64,000 nt of DNA from Nostoc sp. LEGE 06077 (GTDB lineage: Bacteria; Cyanobacteriota; Cyanobacteriia; Cyanobacteriales; Nostocaceae), in contig NZ_JADEWI010000002.1 of assembly GCF_015207705.1 (NCBI RefSeq), positions 124,001 through 188,000 of the forward strand. Reading direction: 5' to 3'. The notes under the pieces were generated by a model. It searched no databases, was not told where the DNA came from, and worked only from the letters and a program-made list of their open reading frames with translations. The translations under genes and the position numbers were made by a program. This document shows, piece after piece, positions 18,601 to 26,785 of the stretch; positions within the stretch are counted from its first letter, which is position 1, and every line of letters starts with the position of its first letter.

Positions 18601-18970
18601 CTAAACCTTGGGCTTTTTCTTCGGGAGTTAAACCACGCCCAATGGCCGCTATATCCGTTTTTCCCTCAAGTACAGCTTTAATTGCCGCATCTGTACCGTT
18701 ATTAGCCACTTCTACTTTTGTGCCAGCAAACTGTTTCTCAAAACCTGCTTTGAGGTTTTGGTTGATCAGCGCCAAACTACTGGAACCATCAACACGCACC
18801 GTAGATCCATTCTCCACTGTTTGTGGCAGTGAGAAAGAGGGAGTGTCAGTGGCAGATTGTGCCAAGACTGGTGCCGACACAAACAGAGTAGCTGCCATTG
18901 GGGAGGTAGCTAAAGCTAATGTTAATACCAGGTTGACGATCGCACTATCTTTTTTTTGTTGTTGCCCCAT
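15635..18970 (-). CDS. PstS-like substrate-binding protein fused to three DUF4912 modules
   Basis: 1111 aa. A signal peptide (residues 10-38, ending APVLAQS) is followed by a phosphate-type binding-protein domain (about 45-320; SSSLALINQNLKAGF, NNGTDAAIKAVLEGK, IGRGLT, then KNPSPAVAGFLGF). A low-complexity Pro/Ala/Thr linker, a membrane helix (IPLWWLLLPVGVIAGLLLW, about 392-410) and an acidic linker follow. Three repeats of about 105 residues (core ILRLYDVTNIDMSYQQP) match DUF4912, and a final beta-rich domain ends the chain. So a periplasmic sensor half is tied by one helix to a second half of unknown role. No pstCAB genes are near. Start ATG 18970 has AGGAG just upstream. Confidence 0.85.
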   Translation of the reverse strand: MGQQQKKDSAIVNLVLTLALATSPMAATLFVSAPVLAQSATDTPSFSLPQTVENGSTVRVDGSSSLALINQNLKAGFEKQFAGTKVEVANNGTDAAIKAVLEGKTDIAAIGRGLTPEEKAQGLEQVRLHREKIAIIVGEENPFKGSLTDKQFARIFRGKSVTDWSQLGGPAGKIRVIDRPDTSDTRQALNNYPVFKAAKFATGDTATKLTEDNTAEIVKQLGKDGISYARVNQISKLPGVRVLQLHQALPNDPKYPFSQPLVYVYKKNPSPAVAGFLGFALAKPGKQAIETARTEEAEAIAKGESPTLLLAVNPPSSPEATPQASVSPFTTTVPVATTAPTASAVQQTPASTVPDATSGGQQAPASIAPATTGEQQALPPAANNPIAQGQIPLWWLLLPVGVIAGLLLWMIRTSPSSSPIAEDTPPANPQPPAPEIAPAMETTAISEPIAEVSPANWANGNGSYNGANVLEGTIPASAADAALAVGAGTVIGSIIVGKESENHQTEDNGYDLGISPWDMEAPASVVNTAYPPIIDRSKTTANSESSTISDQPEETAATVEVPPEPITPVAEVNHPETEINATLDLPEIPENSMDEDDWGFELTEDVTAENSQLDPEIEKLNFVADAAEPELEPTEELIVNNSESLPGAGVGDWSGVNPPESTEQIPTTTTTEILAIADPHSSVTLTPKTHDLSDVTWEISATGQQILHNAGLSQFILRLYDVTNIDMSYQQPHLVQQYECEITTSGGSVAIPQTERDYVAAIGYETADNGWVTLAHSQIARVFGSAYISPKAANLVLVDETSTVTLTPSTHQLADISWHISDTSKQMLQNAGIFQLALRLYDVTNIDMSYQQPQFVQQYEFDFATSASSVGIPIADHDYIVEIGYLIVGDRWVSIARSPIVRVFSPLYTEDEHLPTLDQPSPSPIDNSSITLTPRTPKWAYAAWELSDTRKQMLQNAGILQLALRLYDATDIDMSYQPPQLIQQYECEEITHDRYVAIPTSDRDYMIELGYGTEGDAWVTIARSTAVRIFSRPQRDFWFVADAELIIHGATEPNATVNIAGNPIALKPDGTFHLRVPFSENLIDYLMTAVAADGEKSKIIHKKFSQELPEA

Positions 18971-19348
18971 ATGCTCCTAATCCAAGGTACAGAAAACAGC
19001 TAACCGGCCAGTCCTCAATGTGATTTTGTTATCCAGGAGGAGACGCGCTAATTATACATCTGGTGTCAAGTTTCTTTGAAAATTGGGTAATCTACGTATC
19101 CGAATCTATACTGTGTTTTACTTTATCTTGACTTTTGCCATTATTCATGGTCTGTTTAGTTTCTTTAAACCATTTAATAGCTGACATACTTTAAAATCTA
19201 AGTTATTTCTTATTGTCGATGTCGATGTAGTTAACACATTTATTACCAATTAGCCCAGGATTATTTCACAAAAATATACACGCCAATGAGAAAATAGGCG
19301 AGGGAAAAAATTAAATATTATTACCGTTAATTACTCAGTACTCAGTAC
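18971..19348. other. Intergenic region upstream of the PBP-DUF4912 gene
   Basis: 378 bp separate two leftward genes. It is AT-rich and carries the promoter region of the gene starting at 18970; I cannot assign -35/-10 boxes with confidence. The left-hand end of the coaR-like gene merges into a short tandem repeat (TACTCAGTACTCAGTACC near 19331-19350). No gene seen. Confidence 0.6.
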
Positions 19349-20458
19349 CTACTCCCCACTCCCCGATAAATAACAATGGCAATCTGGCTTTTCAATTAAA
19401 GACTCAACCAAGGCATTGAGGGTAGTTGCAGCCAGCAAACCACCGCCTAAAGTCCCTTCTACGGTAATCGCCGGAATTTTTTGTTGCAGAAGTTGGCGTT
19501 TGGCTGCGGGAGAGTGACTAAAGCCGATAGGCATTCCAATCACTAGGGCGGGTTGAATTTTCTGCTGTTTGATGGCGTTGCAGGCGGCGAGGAGAACCGA
19601 AGGTGCATAACCAATCACTAAAATGCAGCCATTGGCAACTTGCTGTAATTTTTCTTGCCATTCTTGATGTTGCCAAAATTCCTGTTCGGCCTCTGTGGCG
19701 GTGGTGATGTGGGGATTGTTAATTAAAGTAGTAACGCGACAGCCTAAATGAGCTAATCTGGTTTGATCTAAAGCTGCCGCAACAGTAGGAATATCAACAA
19801 AAATCTCACAGCTGGCAGATAAGGCTTGACGACTAGCCGCGATCGCCCCGCCACGCACTCTGACAAAAGATGCTAAACTCACATCACCGCAAGCTAAAAC
19901 CAACTGAGATATTAGGTGTTGTTCAATTTCCGAACGGTGAGATAAATCAGGTAACAACAGCTTTAGCGATTCGGCAAATGCTTCTGAGTGGGTATGTACC
20001 TCTGCATCTAAACCACTCCAAAGTTTTTCCAGTCCACCTAAGCCAACTTGGGTTTCGACTTCTAACAATTTCAGTTGAGCTAACACTTCCGCCTGCATAA
20101 TTTGACAATGGCGATCGCGTCCTAATAATCCTTCTAAGGCTGAGGCTGTTTGTCGCAGTTGGGCAATTTGCTGCATAATCGCCCAATACTGTTGTTGTAA
20201 TTGGGCGGTGAGATTTTCGGTTTCTGGTTCCATCTCCAAAATATTGCGGATGTGGTTGAGTTGGAACCCTTGCTGCTTCAGCGCCACAATTCTTTGCAGC
20301 CGAATCACATCTTGTTCAGTGTAGAGACGATAGTTACTGGGCGATCGCACTGGTTGCGGCAACAGCCCCAATTGATGATAATGTCTCACCATCCGGGGAG
20401 TTATCCCACCCCCCACCGCTTCTGTGAGTTCTTTAATTGTTAAGTCACAAGTTTTCAT
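19349..20458 (-). CDS. coaR: CoaR-type cobalt-sensing MerR regulator with precorrin-isomerase domain
   Basis: 369 aa from ATG 20458 (MKTCDLTIKEL). The N-terminal MerR helix-turn-helix (GGITPRMVRHYHQLGLLP, YTEQDVIRLQRI) is followed by a coiled linker. A C-terminal domain then resembles precorrin-8X methylmutase (CbiC/CobH): VRVRGGAIAASRQAL, IFVDIPTVAAALD, ALVIGMPIGFSHSPAAK. The chain ends with a Cys-His-Cys motif (DCHCYLS). This exact plan is that of Synechocystis CoaR, which senses cobalt through the CHC motif and activates the cobalt exporter gene coaT. No coaT-like P-type ATPase gene is next to it here. The last five residues (SGSGE) are encoded by a common filler repeat. Confidence 0.85.
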   Translation of the reverse strand: MKTCDLTIKELTEAVGGGITPRMVRHYHQLGLLPQPVRSPSNYRLYTEQDVIRLQRIVALKQQGFQLNHIRNILEMEPETENLTAQLQQQYWAIMQQIAQLRQTASALEGLLGRDRHCQIMQAEVLAQLKLLEVETQVGLGGLEKLWSGLDAEVHTHSEAFAESLKLLLPDLSHRSEIEQHLISQLVLACGDVSLASFVRVRGGAIAASRQALSASCEIFVDIPTVAAALDQTRLAHLGCRVTTLINNPHITTATEAEQEFWQHQEWQEKLQQVANGCILVIGYAPSVLLAACNAIKQQKIQPALVIGMPIGFSHSPAAKRQLLQQKIPAITVEGTLGGGLLAATTLNALVESLIEKPDCHCYLSGSGE

Positions 20459-20905
20459 GTATGTGCAATACAACCTTTCTCTTGTAGGATAAACTTTCTA
20501 GTTCATCCCAAGAGAACTTCACGCCGTGTAAAACTACACAAGTCAAAAATTTTCATGTTCAACCACATCCCGCCTAGAACTAAAGTTCCAGGCTCATAGC
20601 CCAAGTCCACAAAGCGTGGACTGGAATATATTTCTGGTTAAGTTATCTTCAGATGACTTGCGCTATGAGACTCGGAATTCATTCCGAGGCGCGACAGATG
20701 CACTCAACGAACATTTGTGTGTACACCGTAGCCTGCCTTCTGCTATAAAACCTTAATTTCTCGTTGATATCTCATGCTCTATACTCTATACACCCCTCTC
20801 CGACGCGGAGAGGGGTTGGGGGAGAGGTCAAAGAAGACTTGTCGAACTCACATTAACTTAGGCAATGATGGGCAAAATTAAGGGCGGGTAGCCCCGCCCA
20901 ATTAA
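20459..20905. other. Intergenic region with copy 1 of the 209-bp element
   Basis: 447 bp between the coaR-like and carotenoid oxygenase genes, both leftward. It contains copy 1 of the structured element and a GC-rich inverted repeat CCCCTCTCC/GGAGAGGGG near 20795-20817 of the kind common in Nostocales. No divergent exporter gene is present. Confidence 0.7.
20522..20732 (+). repeat. 209-bp structured element, copy 1 (left end degenerate)
   Basis: Shares its full length with 36775-36983 and 41610-41818. The right end GTGTACACCGTAGC is intact (20719-20732), but the left end has GTGTAaaactACACAAG in place of GTGTACACACAAG. All internal stems are present: ATGTTC/GAACAT, CTCATAGC/GCTATGAG, AGTCCAC/GTGGACT and CTCGGAAT/ATTCCGAG. 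The outer CCCGCC/GGCGCG stem has one mismatch. Confidence 0.85.
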
Positions 20906-22294
20906 CTAAAATCCTTGTAACTGTTTTTCAGTCACCCACGCAGCATGAAACCCATAAGGGACACGTTGGGGAATTAGCACCCGCGCCACAGGTTCAGCAG
21001 TAATATCTTGAGCATTCAACACTAACAATTCGGAAGTATTGACTGTCTCATCGTGAACAAAGGTCATCAACCAACCATCATCTTCAGCCGTGGCGTTGGA
21101 ACGTGGGACAAATACAGACTCACCGCCATAACGTCCTTGCCCAAATAGATTAATTTGGGATGTACCACTCTGAAAATCGTATTTCATTACGCCTTCAAAC
21201 AACGGTACGGGAGTAGCTGCGCTTTTATTAACGTAGCCATAGCGAGTTTGTCGCCCTAAGAAATTCTCGTTAACGCGAGGAAATTCCCCGGCGTGATCAT
21301 CTAACCTAGACTCAGACACAGCCCCAGTATTCAGGTTAAACCGCCATTGATGTAGTCGGGGAATATTGGCATCTGGATCTTCAATACCACTAAAACCCAA
21401 CACCGAAGTTGAACTCATCCGACAAGCGATAAGTACAACTTCATCACCTTGTTCGTAGGCGTTCAAGGTATGAAACACGTAGCAAGCCGGACTCTCAAAC
21501 CAGCGAATATTGCTGTTATCGCCATGACGTGGGAGAATGCCAAAAAGACTGGGGCGATCGCTCTCAAACATGATCATTGGTTTTCCCTGCTGCATCCGTT
21601 CTGGGCGGATAGTTACGGGTAAATCCATGAAAATGGTGTAATTTTCTGTGATGGCGAAATCGTGCATCATCACAGGTGCGGGAATTTCAATGGGTACAGT
21701 CGATAACAACTCACCAGCGGCGGAAACTATGCCGTATTGCAAATATGGCGGCATAAACGAATAGCCAAAGAATACCATTTCTCCAGTAATTGGGTCTACT
21801 TTGGGATGGGCGGTGAAAGCAGACGTTAGTTTGCCATTATATGTGTACTCACCAATTGTCTTTAACTCAGGAACCTGAATTGCATGAGGCGCACCAGCTT
21901 CCCACACGGCTAATAACTGCCCGCCATGCCAAACTAAGGCTGTATTGGCAGCATTTCTCGATATCTGAGGATGATCAGCCTGTGGTGGTTCTAGCAGCCC
22001 AGTGAAAATTGCCTTACCTGCGTCATGTTCTGCTTGCCATTTTTGCGTCTGCACATAGCGGTTGCGATAAACTGCTTTACCCTCGCTAATTCTCACACCG
22101 TGGAGCATCCCATCTCCATCAAACCAGTGATACTCACCAATGGGCGAGTATTGAGGGTTAGGGCCATTCCGCACAAACATCCCTGATAGTTCAGGCGGTA
22201 GTTCACCAATTACTTGCAGGTTGTCCGCCGTAATTTCTTCTTGAATGGGTGCAAAGTTGCCATCAAGATATGGATTCACCAATGTTTTGCTCAT
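20906..22294 (-). CDS. Carotenoid/apocarotenoid cleavage oxygenase
   Basis: 462 aa, the normal length for this non-heme iron beta-propeller family, which cleaves carotenoid double bases such as the 15,15' bond to give retinal-type products. The four iron His ligands are visible in order: HPKVDPITGEM, MMHDFAITENY, VFHTLNAYEQGD and the C-terminal PYGFHAAWV. The N-terminal NPYLDGNFAPIQEE and ELSGMFVRNGPNPQ motifs also match. No signal peptide. It stands alone with no opsin or carotenoid gene beside it. Substrate cannot be read from sequence. Confidence 0.92.
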   Translation of the reverse strand: MSKTLVNPYLDGNFAPIQEEITADNLQVIGELPPELSGMFVRNGPNPQYSPIGEYHWFDGDGMLHGVRISEGKAVYRNRYVQTQKWQAEHDAGKAIFTGLLEPPQADHPQISRNAANTALVWHGGQLLAVWEAGAPHAIQVPELKTIGEYTYNGKLTSAFTAHPKVDPITGEMVFFGYSFMPPYLQYGIVSAAGELLSTVPIEIPAPVMMHDFAITENYTIFMDLPVTIRPERMQQGKPMIMFESDRPSLFGILPRHGDNSNIRWFESPACYVFHTLNAYEQGDEVVLIACRMSSTSVLGFSGIEDPDANIPRLHQWRFNLNTGAVSESRLDDHAGEFPRVNENFLGRQTRYGYVNKSAATPVPLFEGVMKYDFQSGTSQINLFGQGRYGGESVFVPRSNATAEDDGWLMTFVHDETVNTSELLVLNAQDITAEPVARVLIPQRVPYGFHAAWVTEKQLQGF

Positions 22295-22726
22295 AATGTC
22301 GTCTATGAAATTCTGTAAATTTGCCAGAGTACTTAATTTAATGATGACAATATCAAAGCAATACTTCAGTGTTGAGACAGAAACTGAAAGTTAAATTGCA
22401 AAAACTTGTATCTACGCTATATCTACACCTAATTGTTTGCGTGTCCTGTAGAACTCAGCATAAACAAAATCGAATTGCCATTCAAATTCAGTATGATCCA
22501 CAAACAGAAAATTTGGGACTGAGCAATTTGCATAAATTTTCGGATCAACTCCGATATCTTTACAGAAGGCTTTGTTACAATTGCTGGACTTATCATAAGT
22601 TTTTTTTATACTTGCAAACAAGGCAAATTTAGATCACTTGCAATGCAAGGTCAGAAATAAATTCTAAAACTTTGTTCATAAAACTGGCAATTGCCACCAA
22701 GTCTGTCATTTATGCAGGATAGATTG
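22295..22726. other. Divergent intergenic region
   Basis: About 430 bp between the leftward carotenoid oxygenase and the rightward propeller protein, so it should hold two divergent promoters. Short open frames on both strands here look random (no ribosome binding site, odd composition). No repeats recognised. Confidence 0.5.
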
Positions 22727-24037
22727 ATGAATATTACCTCTAAAACTAGCAAGGCTAATCGTCAGCCTTCTAAAATTTGGCTGACAATCAGTGGCTTGAG
22801 TGCGGTTCTGTTAACTGGCGGATTCGCAGTTAAAGGTGCTGATGCCAATTGGTACCAATGGTATCGTTCCACTGGTGTTGTTTACACCCAAAGCAATATT
22901 CCAACTCCAAATGGCAACTCTATTCTTGGGTTCCGACGCGATGCCTTGGGTACGCTCACACCATTACCCACTCCCTCTTTTCCCACAGGAGGTGCAGGTA
23001 TTCCTTTTGCTCCCATCGTTGGAGGTGGGCCTGTTGCTGTTACTGACTTAGCGTCCGATCAACAAGTGATTGTTAACCCCGAAAAAACATTGCTTTTTGC
23101 TGTGAATTCGGGATCAAATACCATTGCTGTCTTTGACATCCATAAAGATGGTAGTCTTTCCCCTGTGCAGGGGTCTCCGTTCCCCAGTGGTGGAGTGGAG
23201 CCGGTTAGCCTAGGTCTAGCAGGTGATATTTTGTCTGTAGTTAATCAGAACTTGTTACCTCAGATTCCATCTCAAGAAGCCAGCGATTCTCAACCGAACT
23301 ATACTACCTTCCGTGTGAATCCCAATGGCAAACTGATACCTATCCCAAATTCTACCGTTTCAGTTCCCAAAGGTTCTCTGCCTACCCAAGCCCTCATTTC
23401 GCCAAATAAACGGTTGCTATTTGGTGTGGACGGTGGGACTGGCTTACTGCGCTCTTTTAAAATTCTTCCCAACGGTCGTCTGCAACAAAGCCCGACCTCA
23501 CCACAACCGCTACCTACATCAGCATTCCCTCCAAATCCAATAGGTCTCACGCTAGGACTCCAAGTTAATCCCCGACAGCCAATCTTGTATGTTGCCTTCA
23601 CACTCAGCCAGCAATTGGGGGTTTACTCTTACGGGCCAGAAGGGGATCTGCATCTGCTTAAAACCGTACCTAATTCGGGTGCATTTATCTGCTGGATTGC
23701 TATTAACCGGGCTGGAACCCGTCTGTACACCACTAACCCTGGGGACAATAGTGTGAGTGTTTATGATATTGCAAAAGATCCAAGCACACCAGTAGAAATT
23801 CAGAAGGTTACACTCAAAGGCCCGATTGGTAATGGTAGCGCTCAACTAACTTTAGACTCTACAGAATCATTTCTGCACGTTGTTGCTCAACCAATTACGA
23901 ATCCTCCATCTGCGAATAATGGCATCTCGGTACTAAAGGTCAACCAATATAACGGGACTTTAACTGAAGTGCCTTCCTCACCCAAGTTAATACCCTCAGC
24001 AAATAACAGCTTTCCACAAGGAATTGTTGCTAATTAA
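22727..24037 (+). CDS. Secreted beta-propeller protein, lactonase (YncE/Pgl-like) family
   Basis: 436 aa from ATG 22727, chosen because AGGA sits 7 bases upstream; an in-frame ATG at 22712 is possible. An N-terminal signal segment (IWLTISGLSAVLLTGGFAV) suggests export. The body shows repeated blades such as LLFAVNSGSNTIAVFDIHKDGSL, LYTTNPGDNSVSVYDI and LLFGVDGGTGLLRSFKI, as in seven-bladed 6-phosphogluconolactonase/YncE propellers. Catalytic activity is doubtful in exported members. Neighbours give no functional link. Confidence 0.8.
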   Translation: MNITSKTSKANRQPSKIWLTISGLSAVLLTGGFAVKGADANWYQWYRSTGVVYTQSNIPTPNGNSILGFRRDALGTLTPLPTPSFPTGGAGIPFAPIVGGGPVAVTDLASDQQVIVNPEKTLLFAVNSGSNTIAVFDIHKDGSLSPVQGSPFPSGGVEPVSLGLAGDILSVVNQNLLPQIPSQEASDSQPNYTTFRVNPNGKLIPIPNSTVSVPKGSLPTQALISPNKRLLFGVDGGTGLLRSFKILPNGRLQQSPTSPQPLPTSAFPPNPIGLTLGLQVNPRQPILYVAFTLSQQLGVYSYGPEGDLHLLKTVPNSGAFICWIAINRAGTRLYTTNPGDNSVSVYDIAKDPSTPVEIQKVTLKGPIGNGSAQLTLDSTESFLHVVAQPITNPPSANNGISVLKVNQYNGTLTEVPSSPKLIPSANNSFPQGIVAN

Positions 24038-24849
24038 GATCAAGAGATAACTCGCTGCTTCATCAGCTTCGGATAAACCTTACAACGCCAGTAGGGTGCG
24101 TTAACAACGTTAGCGCACCCTACAAGAATTAATAGATTTTTTACAAAAGTAGATATTTTTAAATAAAACCTACCGATGCAAACCTATGAAATATTGATAA
24201 TTTCCCCAGCGTTGATACTTTGAGTAAATAGCTACGCTGCGAATATATACTTATTATTTAAATTTATGATTGTTGATGCCCCTTGGCATCGCATTCTTTA
24301 TGCCAACACCTTTTGAGCAATCCAATCCGCCAGCTATGGGCGAATCGATTGGGGTTTAATTCTAATTTAGAATCACGGCTAAACAAGGGTTGGTTAAGAT
24401 ACTGCCAAAAGGGAAATTTAATTTTGGTGTGTTTTTCTGCCATAGTATGAGGAACAAATGAAATATATATAAGCGATCGCGTTATAGCAGTAGTGGAAAT
24501 TTTTACTAGAAACTGCCACTTACTGATTTTCTAGTTAAAGATGACATGATAACTATTCAGTTGTCCTGGTGACAATTGCGGAATTTTACGTAAAGTTTTC
24601 TGTCCAGTTCGTTAGACTCAAGACGATGCTCAAAGTTCCTAAAGCTGAATACTGCGTGGTTGTGACTGCCATCTTTAGCATTTGTACTGAGTTCGTTGCT
24701 CATATAATGCCCTTTAGGAAAAGAATAGTAACAAAAACTTCCCAAATATTTAGGTTTCTCCAACTATTTACACCCTAAAGCCAACACTTGAGTTACCATT
24801 TCTGCTATTGCTTTTGTGGATTTTGCGTGGGGAGTAGTCAAACATAAAT
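24038..24849. other. Gene-poor region
   Basis: 812 bp. It contains an inverted repeat GTAGGGTGCG/CGCACCCTAC at 24091-24123 (a common cyanobacterial intergenic sequence that could end the propeller transcript), a possible 59-codon minus-strand gene (24264-24443), and overlapping short frames near 24557-24778 that I do not trust. Confidence 0.6.
24264..24443 (-). CDS. Possible small basic protein, 59 aa
   Basis: An ATG-to-TAA frame of 59 codons (MAEKHTKIKFPFWQYLNQ ... CWHKECDAKGHQQS). It is rich in Trp, His and Lys and has protein-like composition in an otherwise empty stretch. It has no clear ribosome binding site, and I do not recognise a family. It could be a real small protein or a chance frame. 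Confidence 0.4.
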   Translation of the reverse strand: MAEKHTKIKFPFWQYLNQPLFSRDSKLELNPNRFAHSWRIGLLKRCWHKECDAKGHQQS

Positions 24850-25968
24850 ATGGCCACAGTTATCAGTAAGCAGAGCTTGGAGCATCTAGTTGTCACTGCC
24901 GAGCAATTTGTCATTCAGGGTAAGGTTAAGAGTGTGGCTGCGTTTGGCAGTGGTAATATTAATGACACTTTTCTCGTCACCCTTGATTTTGCGCCATTAC
25001 AGCATTTTGTCTTGCAACGCATCAATACTCAAGTATTTCGCCAGCCGCAACTGATTATGCAGAATATGCGGATTTTTAGCGATCATGTTTATCAGCGTTT
25101 ACAACATACACCCCTCAATCGTCGCTGGGAATTACCACGGGTACTGTCAACTCAGGATGCTCAAGATTATTGCATTGATGCTGATGGCTCTTTTTGGCGG
25201 GCAATTAGTTTTATTCAAAATTCACAGTCTTTTGATACGATGCCAAATATTGGCTATGCCACAGAAATTGGCTATGCCTTGGGGATGTTTCACAATTTGA
25301 TCAGCGATTTACCACCAGAAAAATTTGCCGATACCCTTGCAGGTTTCCACATTACACCGCTTTACTTGGGTCAGTATCAAGAAGTTTTAGCAAACTCTCG
25401 TCCGTCATTATCGCCTGAAGTTAATTATTGCTTGCAGTTTGTCAGCGATCGCACCACTTTTGCACATATCCTGGAAAACGCCAAAGCTCAAGGTCAATTA
25501 CCGTTACGCTTGATGCACGGTGATCCCAAAATTAACAATGTACTGTTTGATACGTCCACTCAAAAGGCTGTCAGCGTGATTGACCTGGATACGGTGAAGC
25601 CAGGATTAGTACATTACGACATTGGCGACTGTTTGCGCTCTGGTTGCAATCCGGCTGGGGAAGAAACTGAGCAGTGGGATAGTGTTTATTTTGATACGGA
25701 TTTATGTCAGGGAATTTTACAAGGTTATCTGGCGGTGGCTAAGGCGTTTTTGACGGAGAATGATTATGCCTATATGTACGCTGGGATTCGTTTGATTGCT
25801 TTTGAATTAGGGCTGCGATTTTTTACCGATTACTTAGCCGGAAACATCTATTTTAAAGTCAAGCACCCAGAACACAATTTAGCAAGGGCGATCGTTCAGT
25901 TTAAGCTCACCGAAAGTATCGAATCTCAAGAAAGCCAGATTCGCAAGATTATTCAGGATATGCAATGA
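24850..25968 (+). CDS. APH-family phosphotransferase (N-acetylhexosamine kinase-like)
   Basis: 372 aa kinase-fold protein. The catalytic loop LMHGDPKINNVLFD (HxDxxxxN) and the metal-binding segment VIDLDTVKPGLVHYDIGD are typical of the aminoglycoside phosphotransferase superfamily. The N-terminal GSGNINDTFLV and LQRINTQVFRQP motifs resemble NahK-type kinases of N-acetylhexosamines. ATP-dependent phosphorylation of a sugar or similar small molecule is inferred. Its stop overlaps the start of the next gene by 4 bases (ATGA), so the two are translationally coupled. Confidence 0.85.
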   Translation: MATVISKQSLEHLVVTAEQFVIQGKVKSVAAFGSGNINDTFLVTLDFAPLQHFVLQRINTQVFRQPQLIMQNMRIFSDHVYQRLQHTPLNRRWELPRVLSTQDAQDYCIDADGSFWRAISFIQNSQSFDTMPNIGYATEIGYALGMFHNLISDLPPEKFADTLAGFHITPLYLGQYQEVLANSRPSLSPEVNYCLQFVSDRTTFAHILENAKAQGQLPLRLMHGDPKINNVLFDTSTQKAVSVIDLDTVKPGLVHYDIGDCLRSGCNPAGEETEQWDSVYFDTDLCQGILQGYLAVAKAFLTENDYAYMYAGIRLIAFELGLRFFTDYLAGNIYFKVKHPEHNLARAIVQFKLTESIESQESQIRKIIQDMQ

Positions 25969-26504
25969 ACGAGCAAAAATTCAGTTTGCAACCCTTTCCA
26001 TCAAATAATTTGCTCCCAAATGTACAAATTACTGGTAATATCGCCCGAAATGATCATCAACTGACGATTACTTACAACCTCTGCGGTGATTTAACAGAAA
26101 TTATCATTGCGTCACCATCTGATACACCAACCCGCAAAGATGAACTGTGGCAAGATACCTGCTTTGAGTTTTTTGTGGGGATGAAGGACTCTCAACAGTA
26201 TTGGGAATTTAACCTCTCTCCCGCCGGACACTGGAATCTCTATCGTTTTGCTGGCTATCGTCAAGGAATGCAAGCAGAAACAGCTTTTACTGTTCTGCCA
26301 TTCTCAGTGGAACATCAAGACGAGATTTTCACCCTGAATTTAGATGTGGATTTGGCTAAAATTGTGCTTTCAGAGCAAGCTATTGATGTCGCAATTACGA
26401 CTGTGATAAAACAAAAAAACCATCAAATGTCTTACTGGGCATTAGCTAATACAGGTGCTGAAGCTGACTTTCATTTGCGGGATAGTTTTTTAATTCGGTT
26501 GTGA
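25965..26504 (+). CDS. DOMON-like domain protein
   Basis: 179 aa beta-sandwich protein with no signal peptide. The motifs WQDTCFEFFVGMKDSQQYWEF and NLSPAGHWNLYRF are those of the cytoplasmic DOMON-like family seen in cyanobacteria and proteobacteria, thought to bind sugars. The 4-bp overlap with the upstream sugar-kinase-like gene makes it a likely partner in handling the same ligand. No catalytic residues are evident. Confidence 0.75.
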   Translation: MNEQKFSLQPFPSNNLLPNVQITGNIARNDHQLTITYNLCGDLTEIIIASPSDTPTRKDELWQDTCFEFFVGMKDSQQYWEFNLSPAGHWNLYRFAGYRQGMQAETAFTVLPFSVEHQDEIFTLNLDVDLAKIVLSEQAIDVAITTVIKQKNHQMSYWALANTGAEADFHLRDSFLIRL

Positions 26505-26745
26505 ATTAAGCAGGGGACAGGTTAGAGGTGACAGGTGACAGAGTTAAAAGTCTTTTATTGTCTAAGTTTTATCGCTTACCGATGTCCTAACTACCTTGGC
26601 TACAGCTATAGATACAGAAAGCAAATCTCAAATCCTATGAGGGGTCTAACCCATCAGGGGGTTAACCCCGCAGTCAAAATGAAACTAGCAAAAATACAAT
26701 TTTAGTAATCGATTACTTTGTTCAGGGTTTTATAGGCTATAAATT

Positions 26746-26785
26746 AAAGCGATCGTTACCACGGAACGGCGATCGCTTTTTATTT
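26746..26785 (+). terminator. Hairpin with T-run built from HIP1 halves
   Basis: AAAGCGATCG (26746-26755) pairs with CGATCGCTTT (26770-26779), followed by TTTTATTTTT on the plus strand. It lies about 240 bp past the DOMON-like gene and just past the 3' end of the convergent hybrid kinase, so it may serve both. Confidence 0.6.

Noticed and set aside
22369-22632. Open frames on both strands between the carotenoid oxygenase and the propeller gene
   Set aside because: No ribosome binding site, random composition, and they overlap each other in antisense.
24557-24778. Overlapping 68- and 69-codon frames on opposite strands
   Set aside because: Neither has a convincing start or recognisable sequence, and both cannot easily be real.
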